A stretch of 64,000 nucleotides of DNA, from the NCBI RefSeq assembly GCF_018861145.1, contig NZ_JAHKQT010000023.1, positions 310,001 through 374,000 on the forward strand, in the 5' to 3' direction. The position numbers and the translations under genes are program-made. A model generated the notes under the pieces. It was not told the DNA's origin. It searched no databases and worked only from the letters and a program-made list of their open reading frames with translations. The DNA comes from Poseidonibacter lekithochrous (GTDB lineage: Bacteria > Campylobacterota > Campylobacteria > Campylobacterales > Arcobacteraceae). Below, piece by piece: positions 44,753-55,559 of this stretch. Numbering within the stretch: position 1 is the stretch's first letter; each line of letters opens with the position of its first letter.

Positions 44753-45610
44753 ATGAATACTATCTTTCATGAAGGTGAATATCATATTCAAGAAGTGATG
44801 AGCGTCACAAAATCAGCCGATGCTCTATCTTCAATGATAAAAGATACCATACCAAAAATTGCCTCATATTTTTTAGAAGACTTAAATTTTTGCGTATTAA
44901 CACTTGGTACTAAAAATGATAATATCTTTACATCTGTTGTATATGATAATAAATCATTTATTAAAATCATTAGTCAAAATAGTTTTTCCATAAATTTAAA
45001 AAACAAGAGTCATATTCCAGATATATTTTTCAAACAAAGATTAGTAAATATTGGAATAATTGGATTAGAATTTTCTAGTGCAAAACGTATAAGAATTAAT
45101 GGGAAAGCCAAGATTATAAATAGTGAAATTATAGTTTTAATAGATGAAATATATTCAAATTGTCCCAAATACATAAAAAAAAGATTTCTTCAAAAACAAA
45201 TGAAGCCTTTAGATACCCCTATTATAGAAAATGAGCTTGAACTGAATCAAAATTTGATAAATGTAATAACAAATTCTGACACATTCTTTTTAGCCTCAGG
45301 ACATAAAGGAAAAGGTCTTGATGTATCATATAAAGGTGGAGAAAAAGGTTTTGTAAAAGTAAACTCTTCTACACAATTAAGCTTTGATGATTTGCCTGGA
45401 AACAATTTATATAATACCTTAGGAAATATTTACACTAATCCCTATATAAATATGTTCTTTATAGATTTTGAAAACAATAATACTTATAATATTTTAGGAA
45501 ATGCAAATATAGAAGAAATAAATATAAAAGAAGGAAAAAGACTTAGAGTTATTATAAATTGTATAAAAATTACAATTAATAAAAATAGTTTTTCACTTGA
45601 TTATAAATAG
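44753..45610 (+). CDS. Pyridoxamine-phosphate-oxidase-like flavin protein
   Basis: This 285-residue protein begins FHEGEYHIQEVMSV, typical of the larger PNPOx-related proteins. It has two split-barrel halves: the first about 40-135, the second about 160-280 with DTFFLASGHKGKGLDVSYKG, the common ASxxGxPxxDxSxRGG-like block. It probably binds FMN or haem. It is co-transcribed with the VOC gene and so may share its detoxification-type response. The ribosome site is weak. Confidence 0.8.
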   Translation: MNTIFHEGEYHIQEVMSVTKSADALSSMIKDTIPKIASYFLEDLNFCVLTLGTKNDNIFTSVVYDNKSFIKIISQNSFSINLKNKSHIPDIFFKQRLVNIGIIGLEFSSAKRIRINGKAKIINSEIIVLIDEIYSNCPKYIKKRFLQKQMKPLDTPIIENELELNQNLINVITNSDTFFLASGHKGKGLDVSYKGGEKGFVKVNSSTQLSFDDLPGNNLYNTLGNIYTNPYINMFFIDFENNNTYNILGNANIEEINIKEGKRLRVIINCIKITINKNSFSLDYK

Positions 45611-45636
45611 ATTTTATAATCAAATGAATATAAAAA

Positions 45637-45948
45637 TTAAATTAAAACTTCACTAATTTGAATTTGAGGTTGTGAATTTGTAAAGTTTGGAATGTCTGAA
45701 AGTAATTCTTCCGAATGAACTCCAAATATAGCTTCAAAAGCCTCAACTGAATCAAATGTCATATGAGTCATCACAACGTATAATGCAGGACTGCCAGGTA
45801 AACCACCTGCAAGACCAAAATCTACTTGTGCATTTTTTAATGCATCACCTAATAGTTTTGTAACTAAAGGAACATGTTTATCAAGGTAATATTCTTTATC
45901 AAATACTACATATTCTGAATTTGGATATAGTACACTTACTTTTATCAT
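45637..45948 (-). CDS. EthD-family protein
   Basis: This 103-residue dimeric ferredoxin-like-fold protein has VSVLYPNSEYVVFDKEYYLD, HVPLV and YVVMTHMTFDSVEAFEAIFG, the EthD pattern. Members include small proteins of ether or quinone degradation, with poorly defined roles. It is convergent with the PNPOx-like gene, with a 26-nt gap. Confidence 0.88.
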   Translation of the reverse strand: MIKVSVLYPNSEYVVFDKEYYLDKHVPLVTKLLGDALKNAQVDFGLAGGLPGSPALYVVMTHMTFDSVEAFEAIFGVHSEELLSDIPNFTNSQPQIQISEVLI

Positions 45949-46063
45949 TATATTTTCCTATTTTAAATTTAACTAATATCTAGTTATGTTAAAAGTCTAA
46001 CATATGAATATAGCAAGAGTATAAATATTTTATTTAAAGAGTTGTTTTAAAGAAGTTAAAAAA

Positions 46064-46090
46064 TAAAGAATTGAAAAATTCAATTCTTTA
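46064..46090. terminator. Bidirectional terminator of adk
   Basis: The 12-bp perfect stem TAAAGAATTGAA/TTCAATTCTTTA has a 3-nt loop. On the reverse strand it is followed by TTTTTT, 20 nt after the adk stop. On the + strand it is followed by TTTTTATTT, so it can also act on rightward transcripts. Confidence 0.8.
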
Positions 46091-46110
46091 TTTTTATTTA
46101 TTGAAAGTTA

Positions 46111-46737
46111 TTATTTAAGTGCTGCAAACATATCAGCAGTTACTTCTGATACTTCTTTTGTACCATCAAGCTCTACTATAACGCCCATATTTGTATAGAA
46201 ATCAATTAATGGAGCAGTTTGTTCATGATAAGCTGATAATCTTTGTTTCACAGTTTCTTCTGTATCATCAGCTCTTTGGATTAAATCTTCTTCTTTTTCA
46301 TCTGTTGGTGGGTTAAATTTCATATGGTAAATTTTACCAGTTACTTTAGATGTTCTTCTTCCTGTAATTCTTTCAACTATTAATTCATCAGGAACATTTA
46401 AAGAGATTACTTTATCTAAAGAAATATTCATCTTAGCCATTAATTCTTTTAAAGCTTCAGCTTGTCCAAGAGTTCTTGGGAAACCATCAAGAATAAATCC
46501 TTTTTTACAGTCATCTTCTGCAAGTCTATCTTTAATAATACCAATAATAGTTGAATCAGGAACTAACTTACCTGCATCCATAAAATTCTTTGCTTCCATA
46601 CCCATATCAGTTTTATCTGCAATTGCAGCTCTTAGAATATCACCAGTAGAGATTTGAGGGATATCATACTTTTCTATTAAAAACTTTGCTTGTGTACCTT
46701 TTCCAGCACCAGGTGCTCCAAATACCATTAAATTCAT
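46111..46737 (-). CDS. adk: Adenylate kinase
   Basis: This 208-residue enzyme interconverts AMP, ATP and ADP. It has the P-loop GAPGAGKGTQ, ISTGDILRAAI, LDGFPRTLGQAEAL, TGRRTSKVTGKIYH and LIQRADDTEETVKQRL. The lid is of the long type without zinc cysteines. I start at ATG 46735-46737, which has AAGGA 8 nt upstream; a TTG two codons earlier is too close to that site. A strong terminator follows. Confidence 0.97.
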   Translation of the reverse strand: MNLMVFGAPGAGKGTQAKFLIEKYDIPQISTGDILRAAIADKTDMGMEAKNFMDAGKLVPDSTIIGIIKDRLAEDDCKKGFILDGFPRTLGQAEALKELMAKMNISLDKVISLNVPDELIVERITGRRTSKVTGKIYHMKFNPPTDEKEEDLIQRADDTEETVKQRLSAYHEQTAPLIDFYTNMGVIVELDGTKEVSEVTADMFAALK

Positions 46738-46822
46738 GTTCAACTTCCTTGATTTTCTTTTACGTGATTGTATAAAAAAAGTAGTTAATAATACCTAAGA
46801 GATAAAAATTACATACTAAATT

Positions 46823-47581
46823 TTACTCTTTAGCAAACTCTTCTATTTTAGAAGCAAAATATACAGGACATTCTAACATTGGGTAATGCCCAGCTTCTTG
46901 ACATTCAATAATTTCTAAGTCTTTATAATAATTAGAGAATAGTTTTGTAACTAATTTAATTCCAAAAATTGGAAAATCATATTTCCCTACAATAATTTTG
47001 ATAGGTATTTTTATATTTTCAACATCATCAGAAAAATCTGTTTCTAAATACATTTTCATATACCCTACTCGTGCATTTAGTGTTGAAGCCTTATATGCCA
47101 TTTTAATTCTAGATTTAGCCCATATTTTATTATGTCGTTTACTTGCACTATAAACTATTTCTTCAATTTTATTTTTATTTTCATTCATCTCATTTATAAG
47201 TTTATCTTGTGCTATTTGTGGTAATTTTATTCCGGTTGGAGGAATTGGAGTAATAAGTATAAGTTTGGAGATTCTTGAATCAATAAGTGCAACTTTTTGT
47301 GCAATTAGAGTTGACATAGAGTGTGCAATCAAAATAACATCTTCTAGCTCTAGTTGTGTTATAAGATTTTTAATATCATTAGATGCTTCAACACAAGAAT
47401 AATCACCTTCAATATCTTTTGATAATCCATAACCACGTAAATCTACAAATATAAAAGTAAAATCATCTGTATTTAAGTAAGGAAAAGTAGGCTCATAGTT
47501 TTTATAGTTTCCCATTAGTTCATGTAAAACTATTATATTTTTTTTACCAGTTCCAATTATTTTATGGCCTAACTTTATCAT
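46823..47581 (-). CDS. Alpha/beta hydrolase
   Basis: This 252-residue alpha/beta-hydrolase-fold protein has HELMGNYKNYEP, VDLRGYGLSKD, the nucleophile elbow AHSMST, an acid in VGKYDFPIFG and a histidine in EAGHYPMLECP. No signal peptide. The substrate cannot be told. It stands alone between adk and a divergent small-gene pair. Confidence 0.88.
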   Translation of the reverse strand: MIKLGHKIIGTGKKNIIVLHELMGNYKNYEPTFPYLNTDDFTFIFVDLRGYGLSKDIEGDYSCVEASNDIKNLITQLELEDVILIAHSMSTLIAQKVALIDSRISKLILITPIPPTGIKLPQIAQDKLINEMNENKNKIEEIVYSASKRHNKIWAKSRIKMAYKASTLNARVGYMKMYLETDFSDDVENIKIPIKIIVGKYDFPIFGIKLVTKLFSNYYKDLEIIECQEAGHYPMLECPVYFASKIEEFAKE

Positions 47582-47730
47582 TACTATCCTATATATTTAT
47601 TTTTTAACAAAAAGTTTAACATCTATATTCTTAGATTAAAATTTTGCTAATCTAACAGCTTAAAAATCAACATAAAAGATGCTTTAAAAAGCTTTTAGAT
47701 ACACTTCTTTTACATCTAATGGAGTAAATA

Positions 47731-47985
47731 ATGCAGAAAAATGAAGAAATAGAACAAATACTTGATAACATAAGAAAACTAGCTTTTTATGTAGGACATG
47801 GAAAGTACAATGAATATATGAGTACAGAAGAAGTTCTAAAAATCAAAGTAAAATTAGAAAAAATACTTGAAATTGAAAAAGAATATGAGAAAACTACAAC
47901 AGATGAAGAAAAAGAACTTATTTATAAACGATTAGAAATATTTAAAACTTTTAATGTAAAAGATTTTATTGATTTAAAAATATAA
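47731..47985 (+). CDS. Small uncharacterised helical protein
   Basis: This 84-residue protein is highly charged and mostly helical (EEIEQILDNIRKLAFYVGHG, then EEVLKIKVKLEKILEIEKEY). No known motif is recognised. It has TGGAG upstream and lies 11 nt before the thiamine-binding-type gene, so the two probably share a transcript. Confidence 0.65.
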   Translation: MQKNEEIEQILDNIRKLAFYVGHGKYNEYMSTEEVLKIKVKLEKILEIEKEYEKTTTDEEKELIYKRLEIFKTFNVKDFIDLKI

Positions 47986-47996
47986 AGGAAAAAACA

Positions 47997-48323
47997 ATGT
48001 TATCAGTACTTTTAGAATTTGCCATGTTTCCAACATCAAATGATGGAAGAGAAGGCTCTTCAGTTTCAAAAGAAGTAAGTAAAATAATCGATGCCATTGA
48101 TAAAAGTGGGATACCCTACCAATTAACAGCAATGGGAACTATCATAGAAGCACAGAGTATGAAAGAAGCTTTAAGTATCATAGAGTTAGCTTATGAACAA
48201 TTAGAAGATTGTGATAGAGTATATAGTTCACTGAAATTTGATATACGAAAGAATTGTGAAAATAGACTAAAAACAAAAGTAGAAAAAGTAGAAAAAACTT
48301 TGAATAGAAAAATAAACTCATAA
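47997..48323 (+). CDS. MTH1187-family thiamine-binding protein
   Basis: This 108-residue ferredoxin-like-fold protein has LLEFAMFPTSNDGREGSSVSKEV and IPYQLTAMGTIIEA, the MTH1187/YkoF pattern. Family structures bind thiamine or related small ligands. No thiamine genes or THI-box-like leader were seen here. AAAGGAA lies just upstream. Confidence 0.87.
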   Translation: MLSVLLEFAMFPTSNDGREGSSVSKEVSKIIDAIDKSGIPYQLTAMGTIIEAQSMKEALSIIELAYEQLEDCDRVYSSLKFDIRKNCENRLKTKVEKVEKTLNRKINS

Positions 48324-48433
48324 GAAAGAGTATAAAAGTTACTTGGAATAATTTCAAGTAAAAAATATTTTACTATTATTCTAGTTTATAACAGTTTATT
48401 GACTATAATTCAAATAAAAATAGGATATACGTA

Positions 48434-48724
48434 ATGAGCGAAAAATCAAACGAATTTTTACAACGAGCTGATGCTCAAATTGCAATTGCTAATGAACAAC
48501 TACAACAAGGACTAACATTAGGTGAAGTGAGTGCTTCATATATGTATGGTTCAGTACGATTTAGTACTTATATGGCGTGTACTTCATATGATACAGCAGA
48601 AGATATGCTTGCAGATAAAGATGAAATTATAGAGTACTTTACAAAAGAATATAAATTAGCATTAGAAGAACATCTAAATAATCATGCAGTTACTCATGAT
48701 TTTACACAAAATCCAAAAAACTAA
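48434..48724 (+). CDS. DUF3144-family small protein
   Basis: This 96-residue protein has FLQRADAQIAIANEQLQQG, VSASYMYGSVRFSTYMA and a C-terminal EEHLNNHAVTHDF. The pattern is that of DUF3144, small proteins of unknown role in proteobacteria. AGGA lies 8 nt before the ATG, and a hairpin terminator follows the stop. Confidence 0.85.
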   Translation: MSEKSNEFLQRADAQIAIANEQLQQGLTLGEVSASYMYGSVRFSTYMACTSYDTAEDMLADKDEIIEYFTKEYKLALEEHLNNHAVTHDFTQNPKN

Positions 48725-48733
48725 ATTAGGAAA

Positions 48734-48756
48734 GAGGTGAAATACACCTCGCTTTT
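48734..48756 (+). terminator. Terminator after the DUF3144 gene
   Basis: A 6-bp GC-rich stem GAGGTG/CACCTC with a 5-nt loop is followed by GCTTTTAG, starting 10 nt after the stop codon. Confidence 0.7.
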
Positions 48757-48832
48757 AGTTAAACTTTAACAAGTTTAAAATAACTAGACTTTAAAAGTGG
48801 GGATTAATGATATAAGCCCTATTTTTATAAAT

Positions 48833-49084
48833 TTAGTCTTTCTTTTTTGGTGGCGGTAATAAGTTATTAAAATTGTAAGGAATTATATTTCGTTCAATAT
48901 CTTCAGTAAAATCATATAATTTAATACAAACACCAAGTAATACAGGCCAAACAGCTATTTCTCTTATACTAGGGCTAAATACAAATCCAACTAGAATACC
49001 CAAAATACCAACTGAAATTAAAATATCATCAACTTTTTTTTCTTTCAATAATCTATAAAAATCTTTTATTTTTTTAATAAACAT
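48833..49084 (-). CDS. Small membrane protein
   Basis: This 83-residue protein has two close hydrophobic segments (about residues 20-36, ILISVGILGILVGFVF, and 46-58). A basic N-terminal and a polar proline-rich C-terminal tail (NNLLPPPKKKD) flank them. No family is recognised. It is probably an inner-membrane hairpin protein. Confidence 0.6.
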   Translation of the reverse strand: MFIKKIKDFYRLLKEKKVDDILISVGILGILVGFVFSPSIREIAVWPVLLGVCIKLYDFTEDIERNIIPYNFNNLLPPPKKKD

Positions 49085-49318
49085 ATCTATTTCCTTTTGG
49101 ATATTAGTATTTATTATAGTATCTAATTATTTAGGAAATGTAAAATATTTATTAATTGAATCATCTTTTTTAGTTTACACTCTTTACAAATCCACATTAT
49201 TTAATCCTTTTTATAATAAATTATATTATCAAAAAAGGGTTTATAACAGCCTCTTTTTTTAAGTTTAAGGCAAAAGTAAAATTTTAAAAAGGAATGTACA
49301 TCAAGTATATGAGTGAGA

Positions 49319-49372
49319 AAATTTCTGCGATAAACGCAGAAATTTGAGAAAGAGGTTGTTATAAACCTCTTT
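49319..49372 (+). terminator. Double hairpin between the small membrane gene and guaB
   Basis: Two perfect stems stand in tandem. AAATTTCTGCG/CGCAGAAATTT (49319-49345, 11 bp) has a 5-nt loop. AAAGAGGTT/AACCTCTTT (49349-49372, 9 bp) has a 6-nt loop. The second is followed on the + strand by a T-run, while on the reverse strand the first one ends in TTTTC. So they can end guaB transcripts, and could also be the body of a + strand small RNA starting near 49250-49300. The rest of 49085-49318 shows no gene. Confidence 0.65.
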
Positions 49373-49374
49373 TT

Positions 49375-50832
<1,458 letters not shown>

Positions 50833-52194
50833 TTATTTTTTATAATTAATTGCTTTTTCTAGTGATAAAGCACCGTCAAACATAGTTTGTTCATCATAAG
50901 CCTTTGCGATGAACTGAAGACCAACTGGCATTCCATTTTCATCATTATCAACTGGCAATGAAATTGCAGGTAATCCTGCTAAATTTACTGAAATTGTATA
51001 AATATCACTTAGATACATCTCTAATGAAGTTTTAAAGCTTCCAAACTCTGGAGCAGTTGTAGGTGCTACTGGAGAAAGTATTAAATCTGCTTCTGCAAAT
51101 ATAGCTTCATACTCATCTTTGATTAAGTGTCTAACTTTTTGTGCTTTAATATAATAAGCATCGTAGTATCCTGAACTTAATACAAAAGAACCTAATAAAA
51201 TTCTTTTTTGTACTTCATCTCCAAATCCTTGAGATTTAGTTTGAACATACATATCTTTTAACCCAGCTTCACCTTTTCTATTTCCATATCTAACACCATC
51301 AAATCTTGAAAGATTCGCAGATGCTTCAGCAGTTGCAACAATATAGTAAGAAGAAAGAATTTTTCCAGTATCTAACATATTTTTATGAATAATTTTATGT
51401 CCTGCTTCTTCTAAAGCTTTTATAGATTTTGTAAAGGCATTTTTAATAGCAGGACTTGCTTGATCAATAAAATTATCGATAACTGCAATAGTTAGTTTTT
51501 TATCTGCATCAAGTTTTGGTGTAACAGCATCATAATCAACATTTGCAGAAGTAGAATCCATTGGATCATGTCCTGAAATAATATCGTATAAAATTGCAGC
51601 ATCTTCTACATTTTGAGTAATAGGTCCACATTGATCTAAAGAAGAAGAATAAGCAGTAATTCCATATCTTGAAACTCTTCCATAAGTAGGTTTCATTCCA
51701 ACAACACCACAATATGCAGCAGGTTGTCTAATACTTCCACCCGTATCTGTTCCTAAAGCAGCAATTGCAATACCACCAGCAACCGCAGCAGCAGAACCAC
51801 CTGAGCTTCCTCCTGGTGTTTTATTATTATCAATTGGATTTAAAGTTTTACCATAACAAGAAGTTTCAGTTGAACTTCCCATTGCAAACTCATCCATATT
51901 AGCTCTACCAAATGGACTTAATCCTGCTTTTTCTAAATTATTAATTACTGTTGCATTATATGGTGAAATATAACCTTTTAAGATATTACTTGAACAAGTA
52001 ATTTCCCAATTTTTAACATTTATATTATCTTTTATAGCAATTGGAATTCCAGTACCTGAAGTAGAAATATCTGTTGAAGTTAGTTGCTCAACATATGCAC
52101 CAGTTTTGTTTTCTTTTATTTTTGTAGTTAAATCTTCTCTTAATTTTTTAATATCGTCACTAGCTAAGCTTAGTGCTTCTTTTAGAGTTATCAA
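50833..52194 (-). CDS. gatA: Glutamyl-tRNA(Gln)/aspartyl-tRNA(Asn) amidotransferase subunit A
   Basis: This 453-residue amidase-signature protein has GIPIAIKDN (catalytic Lys), GGSSGGSAAAVA and DTGGSIRQPAAYCG (Ser-cisSer). It frees ammonia from glutamine for GatB-driven transamidation, the route to Gln-tRNA in Campylobacterota. The start is TTG 52192-52194, which has AGGAG 6 nt upstream; an ATG a few bases earlier is out of frame. gatB and gatC are not adjacent. Confidence 0.96.
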   Translation of the reverse strand: MITLKEALSLASDDIKKLREDLTTKIKENKTGAYVEQLTSTDISTSGTGIPIAIKDNINVKNWEITCSSNILKGYISPYNATVINNLEKAGLSPFGRANMDEFAMGSSTETSCYGKTLNPIDNNKTPGGSSGGSAAAVAGGIAIAALGTDTGGSIRQPAAYCGVVGMKPTYGRVSRYGITAYSSSLDQCGPITQNVEDAAILYDIISGHDPMDSTSANVDYDAVTPKLDADKKLTIAVIDNFIDQASPAIKNAFTKSIKALEEAGHKIIHKNMLDTGKILSSYYIVATAEASANLSRFDGVRYGNRKGEAGLKDMYVQTKSQGFGDEVQKRILLGSFVLSSGYYDAYYIKAQKVRHLIKDEYEAIFAEADLILSPVAPTTAPEFGSFKTSLEMYLSDIYTISVNLAGLPAISLPVDNDENGMPVGLQFIAKAYDEQTMFDGALSLEKAINYKK

Positions 52195-52347
52195 ACATGT
52201 CTCCTGTAATTTCTAATTATAATATTACACCCGATTTTAGCTAAAAAATGATTAAAATATGGTAAAGCAAATATTAATTAAAAAAGAAAAGGTAAATTTA
52301 AGTTTTGAAGAGAATTTAATGAGAGAAAAATATTTTTATGTAAAAAA

Positions 52348-52373
52348 AAAGGTAGGAGAAAACTCCTACCTTT
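52348..52373 (-). terminator. Terminator of the rpmJ-rplQ operon
   Basis: The 11-bp perfect stem AAAGGTAGGAG/CTCCTACCTTT with a 4-nt loop is followed on the reverse strand by a long T-run (TTTTTT after the stem). It lies 21 nt after the rplQ stop. Confidence 0.9.
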
Positions 52374-52393
52374 CTAATCAATAAAACTATTAA

Positions 52394-52744
52394 TTATACG
52401 AATGAAATGAATGCCATTTGAGTAGCATCACCTCTTCTGATTCTTGTTTTAATAATTGAAGTATATCCACCATTTCTTTCAGTATACTTTGGTGCAATTT
52501 CGTTTATTATTTTCTTAGTAGCTTCTTTAGATTGTAATGATGCAAATACTTGTCTATGAGTATTTAAATCAGCATTTCTAGAAGTAGTTACTAATCTTTC
52601 AATATATCTTTGTAATTCTTTTGCTTTTGGAACAGTTGTTTCAATCTTTTCTCTTTCGATTAAAGCGATTGCCATATTTTTTAACAATGCTTTTCTATGA
52701 GAAGAAGTTCTACTTAACTTTCTATATCCGTGCTTATGTCTCAT
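52394..52744 (-). CDS. rplQ: Ribosomal protein L17
   Basis: This 116-residue 50S protein begins [20 protein letters not shown] and has the L17 blocks RYIERLVTT and [20 protein letters not shown]. It is the last gene of the alpha operon, 15 nt after rpoA, followed by a strong terminator. Confidence 0.97.
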   Translation of the reverse strand: MRHKHGYRKLSRTSSHRKALLKNMAIALIEREKIETTVPKAKELQRYIERLVTTSRNADLNTHRQVFASLQSKEATKKIINEIAPKYTERNGGYTSIIKTRIRRGDATQMAFISFV

Positions 52745-52759
52745 ATTCTAAACCCTTAA

Positions 52760-53758
52760 TTATGCTTTAAGTTGCTCTAATTTTCTTCTTAATGCAGAAG
52801 CAACATTTTCTGGAAGTGTATCTTCAACTGGGAAACCAAGTGATTCAAGCTTTTCAGCAATTTCATCATAAGATTTTTTCCCTAGGTTTTTGATATTTTT
52901 AACTTCAACTTCACTCATAAGTACTAATTCACCTAAGAATTTTAATCCCGCTCTATCTAAAGAGTTGAATGATCTAGCACTTAAATTTAAGTCATCAATT
53001 TTGACAACTAAATCTTTTAGTTCTACTGGTTCTTCACCTGCATCACTAACTGTTACTTCTGATAAATCAAAAACTTTATTAAATACTGACATTTGAGAAT
53101 ACATAACAGAAACTGCTTCTTTAAAAGCAGTTATTGGAGAAATTTGTCCATTTGTTTGTACATTAAATACAGCTTTTTCAAAGTTAGGATTATCTTCAAC
53201 TAACATTTTTTCAATATCGTAAACAACTTTTTTTACTGGAGTAAAGAAAGCATCTACTGGAATATAATCTGGTCCAACAATTTCTCTAATATCTTCAGAA
53301 GGCATATAACCAATACCTTTTTGAATAATTACAGAGAATGTTAAATTACAATCCGCATTTATTGTAGCTACGTGAACATCAGGAGAAACTACTTCAACAT
53401 CAGAGTTGATTAAGTCTTCACCTTTAATTTCTTTTGGTCCATCAAAAGAATATTCAACAACCACTTGTTCTACATCACTATTAATTTTAAATTTAATATT
53501 TTTAAGATTAATTATAAAAATAGCTATATCTTCGAGCATCCCTCTTAACGAGTCGAACTCGTGAGAAGCTCCTTCTATTTTTACTGCAATTGGTGCGTAA
53601 CCAACTGAAGAACTTAAAAGAAGTCTTCTTAAAGGGTGTGCCAAAGTTATTGCAAAACCACTTTCAAATGGATATGCAGAAATCTTAGCTTCATTATCAT
53701 TGATAGTTTCGATTTCAACTTCTGTTGGTAAAAACGGTGCGTCCGCAAACTTTTTCAT
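52760..53758 (-). CDS. rpoA: RNA polymerase alpha subunit
   Basis: This 332-residue protein has an N-terminal assembly domain (about 1-230, FAITLAHPLRRLLLSSSVGY and GASHEFDSLRGMLED). A linker follows, then a C-terminal DNA-contact domain (about 255-320: LSARSFNSLDRAGLKFLGEL and KNLGKKSYDEIAEKLESLG). It sits in the conserved order rpsD-rpoA-rplQ. Confidence 0.97.
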   Translation of the reverse strand: MKKFADAPFLPTEVEIETINDNEAKISAYPFESGFAITLAHPLRRLLLSSSVGYAPIAVKIEGASHEFDSLRGMLEDIAIFIINLKNIKFKINSDVEQVVVEYSFDGPKEIKGEDLINSDVEVVSPDVHVATINADCNLTFSVIIQKGIGYMPSEDIREIVGPDYIPVDAFFTPVKKVVYDIEKMLVEDNPNFEKAVFNVQTNGQISPITAFKEAVSVMYSQMSVFNKVFDLSEVTVSDAGEEPVELKDLVVKIDDLNLSARSFNSLDRAGLKFLGELVLMSEVEVKNIKNLGKKSYDEIAEKLESLGFPVEDTLPENVASALRRKLEQLKA

Positions 53759-53774
53759 TGGCTACCTTTACTTA

Positions 53775-54401
53775 TTACTTAGAATATAACTCTACGATTA
53801 ATCTTTCTTCAACTGGAATAACTACTTCTTCTCTTGTAGGAATTCTAGTAAAAATACCAAATGCTTTAGCTGTATCTACATCTACCCAATCAACAATACC
53901 TGTTTGATTAGTTAATTCTAACGCTCTAACAATTTGAGGATTAGTTTTAGATTTTTCTTTTATTTCTATTTTTTGACCTGGTTTAACAACGTAAGAAGGA
54001 ATATCTACTTTCTTTCCGTCAACTAAAACATGTCCGTGTGTTGTAAATTGTCTAGCATTTGCTCTAGTTGTAGCAAATCCCATTCTATAAACAACGTTGT
54101 CTAATCTTTGCTCAATTGATGTAATTAAGTTAGATCCTGTATTACCTTCAGTTGTTGCAGCTTTTTTAAAGTACTTTCTGAATTGTTTTTCAGAAACACC
54201 ATACATAAATTTAGCTTTTTGCTTTTCTCTTAATTGTAAACCGTACTCAGAAATTTTAGTTCTTCTTTGTCCGTGTTGTCCTGGAGCAAATGGTCTTTTT
54301 TCTAAAGCAGATTTTCCGTTAAGTCTTCTCTCACCTTTTAATCCAAGGTCTGCATCAAGTCTTCTCTCGATTTTTTCTACTGGTCCTCTATATCTTGCCA
54401 T
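53775..54401 (-). CDS. rpsD: Ribosomal protein S4
   Basis: This 208-residue 30S assembly protein has [20 protein letters not shown], the S4 RNA-binding domain with [20 protein letters not shown] and [10 protein letters not shown]. In many bacteria S4 represses this operon by binding its leader. A leader hairpin lies at 55342-55366. The N-terminus lacks zinc cysteines, as in the C-minus form. Confidence 0.97.
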   Translation of the reverse strand: MARYRGPVEKIERRLDADLGLKGERRLNGKSALEKRPFAPGQHGQRRTKISEYGLQLREKQKAKFMYGVSEKQFRKYFKKAATTEGNTGSNLITSIEQRLDNVVYRMGFATTRANARQFTTHGHVLVDGKKVDIPSYVVKPGQKIEIKEKSKTNPQIVRALELTNQTGIVDWVDVDTAKAFGIFTRIPTREEVVIPVEERLIVELYSK

Positions 54402-54410
54402 AACTACCCC

Positions 54411-54803
54411 TTACACTCTTCTTCTTTTAGGAGGTCTACAACCATTATGTGGTAATGGTGTAACATCCTTTAACCATGTAACTCTGATACCTTCAATTGC
54501 ACCAACAGCTTTAACTGCAGTGTCTCTACCTGAACCAGGTCCTTGAATTTTGATACCAATGTTTTTAATTCCATGTTCCATAGCTTTTGCCATTGCATCT
54601 TCTACAGCAGCTTGTGCAGCAAATGGAGTAGACTTTTTAGAACCTTTAAATCCTAAGTTTCCAGCACTTGACCAAGCAATAGCATTACCTACGCTGTCTG
54701 TAACTGTAACCATAGTATTATTGAAAGTAGCCGCAATGTGAACGATACCGTCAGCAATATTCTTTTTTACAACTTTTTTTCTAGTAACTTTTCTTTTTGC
54801 CAT
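54411..54803 (-). CDS. rpsK: Ribosomal protein S11
   Basis: This 130-residue 30S platform protein has [34 protein letters not shown] and the C-terminal [16 protein letters not shown]. It lies 9-10 nt from both neighbours in the operon. Confidence 0.97.
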   Translation of the reverse strand: MAKRKVTRKKVVKKNIADGIVHIAATFNNTMVTVTDSVGNAIAWSSAGNLGFKGSKKSTPFAAQAAVEDAMAKAMEHGIKNIGIKIQGPGSGRDTAVKAVGAIEGIRVTWLKDVTPLPHNGCRPPKRRRV

Positions 54804-54812
54804 TAGTTATCC

Positions 54813-55181
54813 TTACTTCGCTGCTGCGCCAACAGTTTTCTTTTTACCTTTTCTTGTTCGAGCATTAGTCTTAGTCTTTTGCCCTCTACATGGTAAACCT
54901 CTTCTATGTCTTAAACCTCTATATGAACCAATGTCCATTAATGATTTAATATCCATAGCAACATTTTTTCTAAGATCACCTTCAACTACATAGCTTTTTT
55001 GGATCTCTTGTCTAATTGCTGCAGCTTCATCTTCAGTTAATTCATGAGCTCTTTTGTTGTAATCAATTCCAACAGCATCTAAAATTAATCTTGAGTTGTA
55101 TAACCCAATTCCAAAAATATACGTTAATGCATATTCCATTCTTTTTTTATTTGGTAAATCAACACCTGCGATTCTTGCCAT
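54813..55181 (-). CDS. rpsM: Ribosomal protein S13
   Basis: This 122-residue 30S head protein has [19 protein letters not shown], the helix-two-turn-helix [20 protein letters not shown] and a basic tail. It lies between rpmJ (6 nt away) and rpsK. Confidence 0.97.
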   Translation of the reverse strand: MARIAGVDLPNKKRMEYALTYIFGIGLYNSRLILDAVGIDYNKRAHELTEDEAAAIRQEIQKSYVVEGDLRKNVAMDIKSLMDIGSYRGLRHRRGLPCRGQKTKTNARTRKGKKKTVGAAAK

Positions 55182-55186
55182 GTGTC

Positions 55187-55300
55187 TTATCCTTGTCTTT
55201 GTTTGTGTTTTTTAGTTTCGCAAATCACTCTTACGACACCTCTTCTTTTGACAATTTTACATTTGTCACACATCTTCTTTACTGAAGCTCTAACTTTCAT
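55187..55300 (-). CDS. rpmJ: Ribosomal protein L36
   Basis: This 37-residue zinc-binding 50S protein runs from ATG 55298-55300 to TAA 55187-55189. It reads [20 protein letters not shown], then [17 protein letters not shown]. The zinc ligands are C11, C14, C27 and H32. It is the first gene seen of the rpsM-rplQ operon and is too short for many ORF screens. A GAGGAT ribosome site precedes it. Confidence 0.96.
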   Translation of the reverse strand: MKVRASVKKMCDKCKIVKRRGVVRVICETKKHKQRQG

Positions 55301-55341
55301 AAGTCATCCTCTTTTTTGTGTATTTGCCAATATCATACAAC

Positions 55342-55366
55342 AGGTATGAACGATAAGGACATACCT
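55342..55366 (-). promoter_or_regulatory. Inverted repeat in the ribosomal operon leader
   Basis: AGGTATG/CATACCT (7 bp, 11-nt loop) lies 42 nt upstream of rpmJ within a leader of about 190 nt. It could belong to an autoregulatory structure bound by S4 or another operon protein. This is inferred from position only. Confidence 0.4.
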
Positions 55367-55496
55367 TGATCATTCATCCAACTCTTTATAAAACACAAAA
55401 CATTTTATAAAAACTTCTTTTATGGTTGTAGAAATGGAAAGGGATTATATTTAAGATTTACTTAAAGCTTGGTTAATCAGTATTTAATATACGTAT

Positions 55497-55525
55497 TTAA
55501 TAGTTCTTGTAGTAAAATATGTCAA
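55497..55525 (-). promoter_or_regulatory. Promoter of the rpmJ-rplQ operon
   Basis: On the reverse strand TTGACA (55525-55520) is followed by a 17-nt spacer and TATTAA (55502-55497). This leaves a leader of about 190 nt to rpmJ. A full TTGACA box is unusual here and fits strong ribosomal expression. It overlaps the region upstream of the divergent HIT gene. Confidence 0.6.
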
Positions 55526-55559
55526 GTTAAAATAATAAATAAAATGAAAAAGGCTAAAA

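Noticed and set aside
47582-47996. Riboswitch upstream of the thiamine-binding-type gene
   Set aside because: No recognisable TPP riboswitch core (CUGAGA, ACCUG) is present.
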